Shown: piece by piece, positions 35,703 to 48,243 of the stretch
Layout of the letters: each line of letters starts with the position of its first letter
Position numbering within the stretch: the first letter of the stretch is position 1
NCBI GenBank assembly: GCA_963969395.1
Contig: OZ017801.1
Location: forward strand, 19,039,611 to 19,103,610
Origin: Pseudoscleropodium purum
Lineage: Eukaryota; Streptophyta; Bryopsida; Hypnales; Brachytheciaceae
DNA: 64,000 nt
Direction of reading: 5' to 3'
The notes under the pieces: model-generated
The model's input: only the letters and a program-made list of their open reading frames with translations
The model's database searches: none
Told to the model about the DNA's origin: nothing
Program-made: the position numbers and the translations under genes

Positions 35703-35950
35703 AAAGAGAATCTTCACAAAAAAAAATTTATAATAATTTCGTTCTTAAGCAAAAAATGTCAAAAATTATGAAATCCTTCATAAGTCTATTTCTCTGCACA
35801 GAGAAATTTTCTCCTCAACCTCCTCATGCCACAGATACATTAAACTGCTTAAGTGATCGAAAATGGGTGATCATCCTGATACTTTTGTTCTGTACTCACA
35901 GTGCACATTCAGTCTACCATATCACTGGCAATTATAACTGATAACAATAC

Positions 35951-36056
35951 GTGTTTTCTGTGTGTTTTTTGTTACACAAATGGATAAACAAATGGGACAA
36001 TATGTGTTTTCTATGTGTTTTTTGTTACACAAAAGGATAAACAAATGGGACAAAAG
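35951..36056. repeat. 53-bp tandem duplication
   Basis: Two adjacent units start GTGTTTTCTGTGTGTTTTTT and GTGTTTTCTATGTGTTTTTT and end ACAAATGGGACAA, differing at only a few bases. A 13-bp ATCCAAGT-type repeat follows at about 36225-36268. Confidence 0.9.
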
Positions 36057-36959
36057 TGGTTTGAAATGGCTCCTACACAGTGTTTTTTTGTGCACGATTT
36101 TTCGCCAGGTGGCTACAGGCGAAAAACGGCCATTGACTATTTTTTGTAAATAAAATTTTCATTTTCTTAGGTCAAAGTAGCTAGATTACTACTGTATTTT
36201 AAGCCAATAGCCAAATTTAACTCAGGTATCAAATCCAGGTATCATCCAAGTATCATCCAAGTATCACATGAATATTGCAAAAATACATAGCTACTTCTCC
36301 TAAACAATGTTCACAAAAAAACCCGGAAGCCAGTTGAAAGTTAGTTGGCAAAATTGGGAAAAAAACACCCGGTTGCAATTTGAAAGCATCAACAAAAATC
36401 TGGTGAAAAAATCTGTAAAATTTCTGTTTAGACTAAAAAAAAGAGAGAAAATAACCAGACTCATTCAGTTCTTCAAAAGCTGGTTCAATATGGGAATTCA
36501 CTAATTGAAAGAAATTAGCCGGTGAACTGAAACTCAAAGAAATTCCTGAACACTGCTCCTAAATGAATTTTTTTTGAAAAGCACTGTTCATGTACTGGAA
36601 TTTTGGAGATTAGAATGTCCTTGACAGGCTGCACTGCTACAGTATCCAGAGGTCTCAATTGTTTCCCCTTATAGGAGGAGGCTCTAAAACAGTCTAGGCA
36701 TTAAGAACCACCCCTACAAAAAGCTCTAAAATAGTGCATGGGGGTGTAGAAATGGAAATAGCTTTCTCTGAAGAGAAACTGCCATCTCATGTGGGTGATT
36801 TTAGGCTATTGGACAAGTGACATGGTTCACCATCACGTTTGCTTTTATTCACAATAAGAACCTAAATTTGATGAGGTCTGTAAAATGGCTTTGAAATGTC
36901 CAAAAATTGCAAAAAACACATCTGTAGTTGAACTTCCTTTTACTAAAATGCTTCTCAGT

Positions 36960-37445
36960 CACTCATAACTTCTTGGATTGATGTGAAATTTTAACCACAC
37001 AAACTACACTAGTATGTGCAACTTCTCCAAAAACTTTTTTTTATTGGTAATGGACATTGTATGAAGAAGAAACAAGCCGCCAAAGTTCACGGTAAATAAA
37101 AAAATGTTGGGATTTTAAACTTCGAATTGCTATCAAACATTTAAGACAACTTTGATTGACATGAAAATTTTACCACAATAACTAAACTGAAAGGACAACA
37201 TAACTCAACAAATTTTTATTAAAAACAAACTTTGGATGAAGGAGATACAAGCCCCTGAAGTTGCAGTCATCAAATGCAGTTTGAAGGACTCAAATGGAAC
37301 CTGTGAACTTAGATTGGCTTTCAAAAAATCAGTAAATCATGGATTGTTCTGAAAATTTTACCACACAAACTAGAAGAAAGAGCTCAAATTTTACAACAAA
37401 TTTTATTGAATTTGGACATCGGATGCAAAAGTTACAGCACTTTGA
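36960..37445. repeat. Diverged tandem repeat, about 178-188 bp period
   Basis: A phrase GAAAATTTTACCACAC (or a close variant) occurs at about 36985, 37163 and 37351. Each is followed by a similar AACTAAA-GAA, TTTTATTG and GGACAT or GGATGAAG succession and a GTTACAG or GTTGCAG phrase. The frames at 37329-37647 are side products of this repeat. Confidence 0.55.
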
Positions 37446-40400
37446 ATTAGAGGATGTGGTTTGCATGATTATTAAAGCACTAGAGAATTTCAGAATTCCT
37501 GACTTCTGCTGGATGCTTTCAAAGCTTTGCATGAACGGTTTTTCCCATCCTATTAATTGTTTTTTGCAAGCACTTGATCTTTTCCAGCACCTTGTCTCTT
37601 TCATTATTGCAGTGTCTAGGAACAAGAATAGAGCCCTACTAACATGAGCCTTTAAAAATTTTCTGTAATTTCATTCTGACTCCAAAAATTCTGAAAAAAA
37701 TCACCAGATCACCATCTTCCATTTCTCTTCCACTCAAAGAAAGGGCAAAAAAAATTTGAGTCCTCCAAGTTCTCCAGAAAGGCCTGATTTCCCTTAAGTG
37801 AGCGCTTTCTGAACCTTCTACCTTAATACAGGGTCGAACGTAAGTGGTCCTGTTTCATTTGCTTAAAAAAAAAGTAAGTGAATCCTGGCCGTCCCATTTC
37901 CCAAGGCCCGGTAACAAAGGATCTGGTTCCACTAAGATACCCGTACTCTCAAAAGCAAACAAGAGATTCTACTGGTTGAGAGCAACTGAAAGGAATTCCG
38001 AGTGAATCCAATTTAGAATGTCACAAATTCCAGTAATTTGAGCAGTCCCTAACCATTAATAACATCACCGGTGTTCAGCAAGGGTGGTTGTTTGCAATGT
38101 TAAGAAGAAAATGGAACAATATTCGGCAAGGGACTGACATATTCACCATAAAGTAGAAAGCTCTAAAATTGTTCACTTCAGTTGATGCGTATATATATAT
38201 ATATATATATAGTTAAAAAAAATTTAATAATTGGAGGTTGTTTTAACTTGTCACTTGTAGAAGCAAATGAAAATCATCAAATTTCAAAATCATACATATT
38301 TTGGGGAGAGCTTTTATACTTTTGTGAATTTTAGAAGTTAGAATTTGAAGAAATCTTCAAGTATTTTATAGATGCATATTTGAAGCATCTTTAGAAAGGC
38401 ACCCCCTCTAAAAACATTCACTGATTCAAAGACTCTATTACTTCGCAATTGTATTGCATACACAAAGATGAGTTAAGGTCATATTTGTCTCCTTTGAAAA
38501 CACCTCTATTTCACACAAGTGGAAGGCGAACAAAATTCACGCTTTTATTCATTTAGAAAATAAATGTTCATTCTCATGTAGGTATTGTGTTGGTTTTAGG
38601 TCATCTACAAACAAAGATTTGAATTCTCAATTTTTTTGCATACATGATCCAAATATTGCATGTGTTGAAATTCCTTATTAGTTGCTTGCAAAAGTCAATA
38701 GATGACTTTATCAATCTAATGCACTATGCAAATGTGTCCGTTTTAGGTTCACCCAATAAATGAATTGTTTCTAAATGGGTGCCAACAATTTTGATGTTGA
38801 AGAATGAGGAAGAAGACAATGACAAATGAATTTCCACCTATTGAATTTAGAACTTTATAATTAAGTGGTAAGCACATAATCGAGGAAGAATAAGATGGTG
38901 AATGAGGAAGGTGCCTTAAGCATCTTTGAACACTTCTTGGATGATAAGTATCTAATTCCCTCTTTTTTTCACTAAATCTTTTGATTAGGCATCTTAAACT
39001 ATAGCAAAGTGATCATGTAGATTCAAATTGTTAGAATCAGATTTTATTTCAATTTTAGCTAAAGAAATTTGTAGAAGAGGTCTAGAGCTCTTCAAAAACA
39101 TAAGATACTTTGAAAATAGACTCAAAACGAATAAAATAGGGCTAGATGAAGTTTGGGAACACAAATGGATGAAACTTAGAGAAATTCATCCAAGAAGAAC
39201 AATAATAGAAACTAGAAAAAAAAAATTTCAAAGTTTAGAAGTGTAGTTTGAAGTGAATTTCAAATTGTAGATTAAAAGTAATTAGTAGATGAGGTTTGAA
39301 GTATAGATTAGTGGTCAAACTTCATTTATTCATAACTTCCACTAGGAAAGTTCAATCTTCAAGTGCCTTAGCATTACAAATAGATAATTTCAAGCCTTAT
39401 CAAGAATAAATTCGGAGAGTTTCAAAATAGCAAATTGATAAAAGAAGCCTAGCATTTTAGAAAAAGATAGATGCCAATTTAGAATCTTTTATAGACAACC
39501 AAGTAGTAATTTTAAGCTTAGAATAATAGAAAAGAAGGCTAAAGTAGTCCCAAACTAGTTTGTATTTAGAGAATCAACTTAAACTTGATAAAATAATGAA
39601 GGATGAAGTTTACAATGGAAGTTAGATGAATTTATTTAGGGAGTTTCTATCCCTCCAAGTTTAAATTTGGAATTAAGGAATAGATTTTGTCTTAAACAAT
39701 AGCTAAAATCTAAAGTCAATTTGATTTTTGGAATCCATAGAAAATTTTGGATGGATTTTGAATTGCCCATTTAAAGACCAAACTTCATCTAGCTATAACT
39801 TTCTCTAAGAAGCCTAGATTTGAGTGATTTTTACTATTTCAAAAACTATATGACTTGATCTAAGCTTTGAATTGAAAACTTTCATCTATAACCTCTTTAC
39901 TTCAAAAATTTAGACTCTTTGTTTAGTTTGACCATTTGGCCAGAGTTGACTTTGTTTGAGGTATAAATTAGTTTCTTTAGCATTTCACGTTCATTAGGCA
40001 AGTAGAAAGGTCCATTGCTCAAAAGGCACAATGGATCATGCCTAAGCACCTACATGAGAGATTTTGCAATATAAAACTAAGAACTTGGTTGTGCTCATTT
40101 AATACCAAGGGTGGATATTGAAGTGTTTATATAGGGCATCTCCATTGTTCTATGGTACAAGTTAATGAAAAGGGAGTTGTTACAATAATGCTAGTCTTGA
40201 TAGAGAGTTACAAGTTGGAGTTCTATATCACCCTAAGTTGGGGACTGCTGTCAAACACTATTTCTCCAAGTTTAATAAAGTGTGCCTTGCCTTGGAAGGC
40301 GTGGAAGGAATCTTAAGTGAATTTTGGGAAGAAATGCGAGAAGTTGAATTGGTACCTTCCACATCTAAACTTTCATAGAATTCAAAGAACAATGCAAGGA

Positions 40401-41572
40401 GGGCTTATTCAATTGTGACTCTCCCTAATATGTAGAAGTTGTTTTGTAGAATCAATTGTTATTTAGGACTATAATCTTGCTTGAATTCATTAAGCTCTAA
40501 AAGTGCATACCTCTCAAAATGTACATTATTTGAACATTTCTTTTCATTTCTTTTCATTTCTTTAGCAATATATAAATAGTATACAATTCAAGAAGTAGAT
40601 GCTTTTGGTGACCATTATGTTTCAACTTCAAAAATTCATAACTAGTTCCATAAAGCTCCAGAAAATATGAAACAACTTGGCTTAGGTGTCAATTCCATTT
40701 GTCTTTGAAGGAAAATTTACTTGAATTTTTTTTCAAGAAGTCTAACCTCCCCAAATTAATTTCCAGCTTTTTAATGGGCACTTCACAAACCTCATTCCTT
40801 AAATAGCTCACCGTCTCTAAGATTCAATCTATAATCTAACATAGCTTTCATTGCATGTGCCTCATATCAATTCAAATTTGGACCTCATATTATCAAGTTA
40901 ATACAATAATTATTTGCATCTATGTTGATATCATTATGCTATAACATGGACAAACCATTAGGTACAATAGAAGTTAATATTTATCACTTCATGAATTTTA
41001 GGATCTGCAATAAGGTAGAACCACCTATACTTGATCATTGAAGCGATTTTTCGACATATGATGAGGAGTATAAGGGGATGCATATTTTTCCTCTATAGGA
41101 AGATAGGAAATATAGAAATTGCAAATTTTTCAGAATTTTATTCTCAAAACTGAAATCGTTGTGTGAATTTTGGGAGCCAAAAAATACTCTTTACCAATAG
41201 CTAATGACTAGAGTCTTCCAATTTTGATCATTCAAGAACTACATTTTTGCTCACTACTTCCTACTTTCTTGCTCACTACTTTGGAACATGTGCCATCACC
41301 TTATTAATTCCAATTTTGAAAACAAAAAAAACACACATTCCAAACTTGGGTTGGAAATATATTTTAACCTTGATTGGAAATAGATGCACACTATAGGTTG
41401 GATATGTTGGATATGAGTCTGCTGTTGGATATAGGTGTTTCTACTACTGTGGAATACATTTAAATTGTGTGGATAATTTAGCATTCTACTATGGGATGCC
41501 ACTACTTGACACATTCTACTTGGGGTGCTTATGCATTTTCCATGGAAGGTCCTCATTTCTGCATTTTTTTAA
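37446..41572. other. AT-rich intergenic, no gene recognised
   Basis: It contains an (AT)n run at 38190-38211 and no supported coding region. A run of short frames near 39.0-39.2 kb is rich in K, E, R and I but has no recognisable motif. Confidence 0.45.
38190..38211. repeat. (TA)n microsatellite
   Basis: Eleven TA dinucleotides in a row. Confidence 0.97.
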
Positions 41573-41957
41573 CCCCTTAATGTGGTTTTGGGATATCAAC
41601 GTAGAGTTTTGAAGAGATCATTTGTGCAAAATGGTCAAATATGTAGATATCATATTTTTACAAATACAAGAGAGATTTTATTGAGAAATGTCAAAGTAGG
41701 ATGTTGTAGACCATTAAGATAATAAACCCTATTTACACCACTTCATAGCCTTTATGTATCAATGAAAGACATAGATTGTACACTACTAATATAGTGGCAC
41801 AAATAGGGTGGTGTTTGAATTGTGGAGCAAATAGGATCTCCTACCTTAATGGTGACTCTTAATCTCATTTCCATTCTAAGATTAGTGTCTATTGGCATTT
41901 AAATCAAACTATTTGACTTGTACTATGACTTGTCTACTAAGCAGTCAGATTAAGGGG
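41573..41957. mobile_element. Possible TTAA-flanked element (about 385 bp)
   Basis: TTAA then CCCCTTAATGTGG on the left; ATTAAGGGG on the right, which inverts to CCCCTTAATCTGA. The right flank is GGTA rather than TTAA, so the assignment is tentative. Confidence 0.35.
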
Positions 41958-42824
41958 GGTAGAGTGTAGCTAAATCTAAGGAGTCCAACCTAACTATAGG
42001 AGTAGAAGAGTAGCACAAATGCTTATTCAGATGATTTTTTGTGCAGATACCTTCATATAGCGTGTAAATGCAGGTAAGAGGGGCCAGCATAAGCGATTGG
42101 ATCAGGTCTCTCGAAGTTTGGTACCCTGTAGACAGCTTGGCTACGTTACAGGAATATCACCTAGGACTTAGCATGGTGTGTGCATCAAACTTGATGAGTA
42201 GAACTATCCTCTGCTGCGGGGGCTTTGCCTCTGGTTTTATTTACCTCTCTTATGTCTAATGGATTTGATGTCCGTTTGTTTCAAAAAATAAAAATAAAAT
42301 TTGAGCAGCAGATAAAGTATCTTGTGCACACCGGAGCTTGAATCAAGTAATCCATTATTTTTCTCCAAAATCTACCTGCTTCACCTATATTGTGATGCCG
42401 TCAGTAGTCATTGCCCGTTAGTGCTGTGTGTTTTGGCTTGTGTCAGCTGGTCTTGTAAGCTTCACTCTCCTGGCACGGATGGCTGTGCACAATTGTGATT
42501 ACTGGAATGAATTTTCTTCATTTGCACCAAAAATAAAATATAAAAAGACTACCTACTTGAGAGAACCCAGTCATTCAATGACGATATGTACTTTGCAGAA
42601 TTCGGGAAACTATTTCTGTAAGAAACAGAGCAAAAACAGTTCACAAGCATGGATGAAGGCACTGGCGTTTTGTGTAACAAGCTTGCCTGGGATTTGTTAT
42701 ATTGAAATGCCTCGAGCTGCATTCTATGACTCTGATACTGAATTTTGGCTACCCTTCCACGTCCAGCACGGCTAAGGAAAGATAGCACTAATGGTAAAGG
42801 GACGGTAAGGTCATACAAAGACAA

Positions 42825-45800
42825 TCAAAGGTAAGTTCGATGGTCTATGTCGCTCAGACTCACATCCACCTTGATGTCGTCCCTGCAAATCACATGTGTC
42901 CATCAAGGCTAGGAATTAGAGCTGAGAATTGAAGACGGTAACCACCTTTAAAAAATGTCTTCATATTAATACGGTGTTATGAGTAGTAAAGCATGAATGT
43001 AACTTGCTGTATTACTAGAGAGAAGAAAAATGGGAATCAAAAGGAGCGATGGTCTTTGCCGACTAATAGTATTAAGCTGAATGAAATTCAAAGTCATGGG
43101 TGACATTGACATTCTAGGTAGAAAGTTTTGTCCAAATTCTACCTCCGCTTGATGCTCTCCATCTTGTCAAATGCTCGGTTTCTCATTTCTTCTAGTACGG
43201 CCTTAGTAGCTGCATCTTCGGCCTCTTCTTCGAGCATTTCCAAATCTTCATTCTTGATCTTCAGCCTGAACCCAACCAGAGTTTGCAGAACGTCTCCTAA
43301 ATAGTTCTCAAACAATGACATTTTGCGTTTCACCAGTTTGGTTTGGAAAATCATGTTCAAGATCATCAAATTAATTTGTGAGTGGTGGTACTAACAGAAG
43401 CATTGAGAAAATCGGGGGGACGATTGGGGGGAATGGTTGCCCTAAAACTCTGCAATAAGACAGGATGGCAACTCACTTCGCATTAATCTGATCAATTTCT
43501 TTCTTCCACATGGAAATCCCATTGGCATCCTCTCTCGTAAGGGGTTTTCCAATGCTTTTTTCCACTTTCGCAAGAGCTTTAAACATCATATCGTCGGCTC
43601 CCATGTCATCTTCAATTCCAGTCCTGCGTATAAATCAAACTCGGTCCAGGTCAGGCAAAGGCTGTCTCTCAAGGTAGTCACGAGAAAAATAGAACTCAAG
43701 CTCATGCAACGCATTGACACAATTTCGGCAGTGTGCAAAACAAAGAAATCGAGATAAGACTGATATTCTCATCTGAACTATGGTAGGAAAGGGGGGTTGG
43801 ATGTTTACTCATGACGAAGGCTTTTGTTGAGCACCAGTATACTCCGCACATCTGGTGCTTCTTCAGCAGCACCATCCAGTAGATCTGCAATCTTCTGTGT
43901 GAAGGAAGGTATTCCAAGACTTGAACCCATAGAGGACATCATGTTAGCACAGTGGTTTGCGGACTTGCCTGGAGCGTTGTTAGTAGGAAGTTAGAAGGAA
44001 CAGTTGAGAATTTATGATCCATCATGAGATCATGACCGTGAAGATCTGTATGAGTTGAAGGAACGTTGATACGTTGAAATGGATTGTGTGGAGTATGACT
44101 CACTTTTCCCTGATTCTCGCTTCCAAATCGTAGTAGGCCTTCACAGAATTTTGATTATTGGGATCTACCATAAGCTTCTCCTTAGAAATTTCCTCCAAGT
44201 ATGTTCTGAAATTCTTCTGCTGCCTTATGAATATTTTCTTCACAATGTCATCTTTTATCCACGATAAGGAACAAGAAACATTCAAAAACTTGCAAAATAG
44301 TATAAATTTGAAGTTCACATCTACCACATTTTTCAGACTGTATATTGGACTGTACGATTGATTCCTGCTTAAGTACCGATTGTTCCTAGGTGTGAAGGGC
44401 GACGATCTCTTCCTGTTTATCGATAAAATAAACATAACTACACATTATGATACAAACATTGAGAAGAAATCTTAAAGTGATCTTGCCACCAGTTGCATTT
44501 CGGAATGTGAGAAGACAGGGTTGAATACATCACCTTCTGCTTTGGGAGCAGCATTCAAGAATCTGCAAAATATTGAACTCTCCGGTTTAAGTGCTTTAAC
44601 CTACATCACACCAGAAACATTTCGGTTGTCACTGACTTTTTCTCTGTGCCTCATAGAAGCTCTAAAGTTGTGGGGGATTGCATCATAGACACGCCTCAAA
44701 GGAATGGATAATCGTAATCTGATGCTATGTCTACCGTTGGTTATCTTGTTTGCGAATGGCTCTTGCTACTCTACGCTGCATAAATCTGGAAATATCGCAA
44801 ATCTATATATATCACAAATTTCCGATAGTTTGATTTGAGCACTCCAACACTTACACAGATGAAAAAAAATGGTTTGGGCATGAATTGAAGATGAATCTCA
44901 ACGAACGACCCAGTGTCCTCTTCTGAACTTAGTCGTTAGACAATCTCTCGACTATGATACATTAAAATCCTTGAGTGCGCCCATGCACCATGCGTCCGAC
45001 TGGAGCTAGCGAAAGATATTAAGTTCTCCTTCATTCTCAACCTTGGCATCACCCTCTATCCCAGTATCCGCCTTTCAGTTGCCCTCCATAATTTTCACTA
45101 TCTGCAATCCTGGCTCTAACGAATAAAATGCGTTCAACTATACTATGCTTTACATCTCTGAAACGTCATTGAGACCCTGAGCACTCCGCAAATGGACTTC
45201 AAAGAGAGGAAAAAATATGTAATAACTGCCTTGTGATCTACTCTTAGCATTGCTGAGTTTTATTTTCTGGAAAATTGCAAAAAGATTCCTTGAAAACACC
45301 TCACTAAAATTTCATTCAGCTATGGCATGTCACGCTCAATTAATAGAACATGATTGTCCCTGCTAACTAAAATGAGATGGTAGCAAGAATCACGAGAACC
45401 CACACAATGCGGCACAGCAACGTTGGCGAAGAGAAAGAAGAGAACAAGAAATCTTTCATCTCATTCAGGCGTCAGTTCAGTCAAAAAAGAAGGTGATTCT
45501 TCCTGCCACTTAAAATGATTTCAAAGCAAGAATTCGAATCAAGTCGTCTTACCACCGATTCAGTAATAATTTGCAGAATTTTGATCGTTCATCAATTGTT
45601 GCATGTACACTTACAGCTTTATAACAGAGTCTTGAGAAACAGGATCGAAAAAAACGCAGTCTAAGGCGATTGAAACTCAAGACACTATGTTTTCCGGAAA
45701 ACAATGGGATCAACAAATACCACACTATTTTGCTTTCTTTTAACTTCAGCAATGATACCACGAAGCAAGACATCATACACAGAAATGAAAAATTATTTGC

Positions 45801-45999
45801 TAATCGCCTTTAATCACGACCATTGTCTGCATACGCGGGATCAAGAACGACTCCATGAACTGATAAAACATCTTGCATAGGGTAGCAAATCGATTCTCCC
45901 AAAACAGCGAGAGTTTCTGAAAGAGAAGAAATCGAAGGATTGAGATACCGATCGGAGAAAGGATGTAGAGCGGCGACCAATTGCGACCACGGCTGCCAT
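42825..45999 (-). CDS. Mitochondrial F1Fo ATP synthase 24 kDa (FAd) subunit, multi-exon
   Basis: Exons and phases support each other: 44562-44534, 44251-44104, 43919-43809, 43623-43477, 43265-43143 and 42882-42825, all GT-AG. They join in frame to a stop at 42825-42827. The order of motifs matches the plant FAd (MGP1) protein: SKEKLMVDPNN with YYDLEARIRE, GAAEEAPDVRSIL, GADDMMFKALAKVEKSIGKP, then KLKIKNEDLEMLEEE, and a short acidic tail SLSDID. The last exon restores the family's C-terminal D-rich end. The first exon, from ATG at 45999, begins MAAVVAIGRRSTSFLRS and looks like a mitochondrial presequence (R and S rich, no early acidic residues). No donor in it has the phase the 29-bp second exon needs, so that junction is unresolved: a missed small exon or a one-base error. 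FAd is a plant-specific peripheral ATP synthase subunit; its Arabidopsis form is needed in male gametophytes. Confidence 0.88.
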
Positions 46000-46102
46000 G
46001 ATCGAGCAATTCAAGGTCGCCCTTGCAGTTCGTTGAGCGTGACGATGATTTTGCTCTGAGCGGAATAAATTATTGTGTACAACCAAATCTACCCGGGTGA
46101 GG

Positions 46103-46162
46103 CAGGGTTACTCCCCATAGCCTTAACCAGGGTTACTCCATGTAGCCTTAACCAGGGTAAAC
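46103..46162. repeat. 25-bp tandem repeat just upstream of the FAd gene
   Basis: CAGGGTTACTCCCCATAGCC at 46103 and CAGGGTTACTCCATGTAGCC at 46128 are adjacent 25-bp units, with a partial third at 46153 (CAGGGTAAACC). They lie about 100-160 bp upstream of the proposed start codon, in the likely promoter or leader. Confidence 0.8.
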
Positions 46163-46164
46163 CA

Positions 46165-48014
46165 AAGCGACCAAGTAGCAAACCGTAGCTCGCGTAGGCT
46201 TCGTTGGGGTCAACTCAAGGTAAGCTTATTTGTGAAGTGAGTGTTAAAAAGGGATTTAACCCATGGCATGAAATATTTTTCATCCAACATAAATAACATC
46301 TCTTGTGAATTTCTTCATTTTTCAATTGAAATTTGGATGGATTGTAAGAAATTTGAGTCTTTATTTATTATTTCTTTTTATACTAGTCTTTATGTATAGG
46401 ATGAAGATTGATTCCAAGGGAAATTCCTAAGGAAATAATACGTGTTTAACATATAGACCTCTAATGATTTTTTGAAGAAAAAGTGAAGAAAATTCCTATC
46501 AAATACAAAAATATGTTTAAAAACTTTAAAATTTTAAAATATGTGCAAATTAGAGAATGGAGCATCAATGTAAAAAACAATTTACCATGACATTTTTTTT
46601 AGAAACATTGTTGAATATGTAAAAATTTTAAATTTTAAGTTAATTAAAATGAAATAGTCTTTACCATTGAATTTTCTAAAAATTACATCAAAGTACAAAA
46701 TAATACAAATAGTTTTTAAAAAGGTCAGTAGGCTCATCCAACAAAGATATTGAAAGAGACACCAAAATTGATACAATATACTAATTTATCACAATCATTC
46801 ATGGGCAAGATGTCTATAATTAGTAGAGAGCTTAAAAATGGTCCATTATAACCAATGAAATTATTCAAAAAAAATTTCTAATCTATAGTGATAAACAATC
46901 TTTAATATATGATGAAATATTATTGTATTATATCATTTTCTAGAAAAAAATGGATGAACTTAGTTATTTTGTTAAGTGTCACTAAATCCCCCCTCACTAA
47001 TGATATAAAATAGTGTAAAGATCAAACTAGAGCCTTTTTTTAGCCTTGGAGTACCAAATTACTTTAGAAAAAATAATTTGGTTAAAAAATGGCAACAACT
47101 ATGAATTTTTTCACCAAAACACTTCAAATTAACCCCTAAACATTTGGATCCTTTTCCCAAATTGACGATTTGGAAAAAATTGTTATAAAGTGCTATTTGG
47201 AAGAATATTTTGGAATTGACATACAAATAAGAGTTGTAGATTTTTGAGTTGTAGATTTTTGAGTTGTAGATTTTTGAGTTGTAGATTCCATCCGTATGGG
47301 TAGATTCACTATTGCTATTATCAATATTTTTTTATAAATTTTGAAAGGGAAATTTCTTAATTCCTTCTTAATTCAATTACAAGTAAAAAATTATCATTTT
47401 TGAGTAAAACTTGTTGGAATGGATTTGAAACAAGTTTCTCTTCATGTGGTGATTTTTTGAAATTGTTGTGTTCTTTTAATCTACAACTTCATTTTTGCAA
47501 ATCAAATTTTGAACTAAAATCAATGCAATTTTCGGCTTGACACACTTCCACATTTGTAATTTTTGAAAAATATGAACTCGAGTAACACCAAATCCAACCA
47601 TTGGATAGGACAACAACTTGATAAAGAATCTCCACAAACTAGATGACTTTCATCCAAGCAGTAACGAGAAAGAGAACTGAATTTCAATCTATGTGTCGAC
47701 CAAATTTTGGACGTTGGAACACTCCAAGGTTAATAACAAGCTTAGATGAAATCACTAAATTATAACGGAATTATGAACATGTGATATTTTCTATCCAATA
47801 TGTGGATGAATGTTGAAATTTGGAGCACTACTATAACATTTTATATCGCCAATTTGGCAATTCATAAAAAGCGAAAAAATAAAGTCATGGATCGGACATG
47901 TCCATGACATGCCCATCGCATGTCCATTGCTAATAGTATTAACCTGCCTTCTTCAATGCCCTGCCGGACTCTCTGTGAATTTCTTTGGTCTGACATGCTC
48001 TGCCCTCACAGTGT
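46165..48014. other. AT-rich intergenic, no gene seen
   Basis: No gene; a short 15-bp tandem repeat lies at 47231-47287. Confidence 0.5.
47231..47287. repeat. 15-bp tandem repeat, 3.8 copies
   Basis: GAGTTGTAGATTTTT is repeated three times exactly, plus a partial fourth copy. Confidence 0.97.
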
Positions 48015-48018
48015 TTAA

Positions 48019-48239
48019 CCCCTTAATGCTTCAATCCTTTTTCAAATTTTTGCACATTTTGGCTTATATCTGTTTAGAGAAATATCATTTACTGCAATTT
48101 CATGAATTTGGTCCTTAAGGAAGGTTGGCTTTTCAAGATTCAAGTATTACATTGGATGAATGAAAAGTTTGTTGGACTACACAACTCCTGGAAGCACTTA
48201 GTTCATCGTCCAGAAAGTGGACGCCCGCACGCTTAAAGG
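48019..48239. mobile_element. TTAA-flanked MITE, family C (221 bp)
   Basis: The left end is CCCCTTAATGC and the right end, inverted, is CCTTTAAGCGTGC. TTAA lies exactly at 48015-48018 and 48240-48243. Its length is almost the same as family B copy 2 (223 bp), but interior similarity is weak. Non-coding. Confidence 0.72.
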
Positions 48240-48243
48240 TTAA

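Noticed and set aside
45841..46086. Extending the FAd start upstream to the in-frame ATG at 46086
   Set aside because: The extra 29 residues (including many H, N and E) do not look like a mitochondrial presequence. The ATG at 45999 gives a better one.
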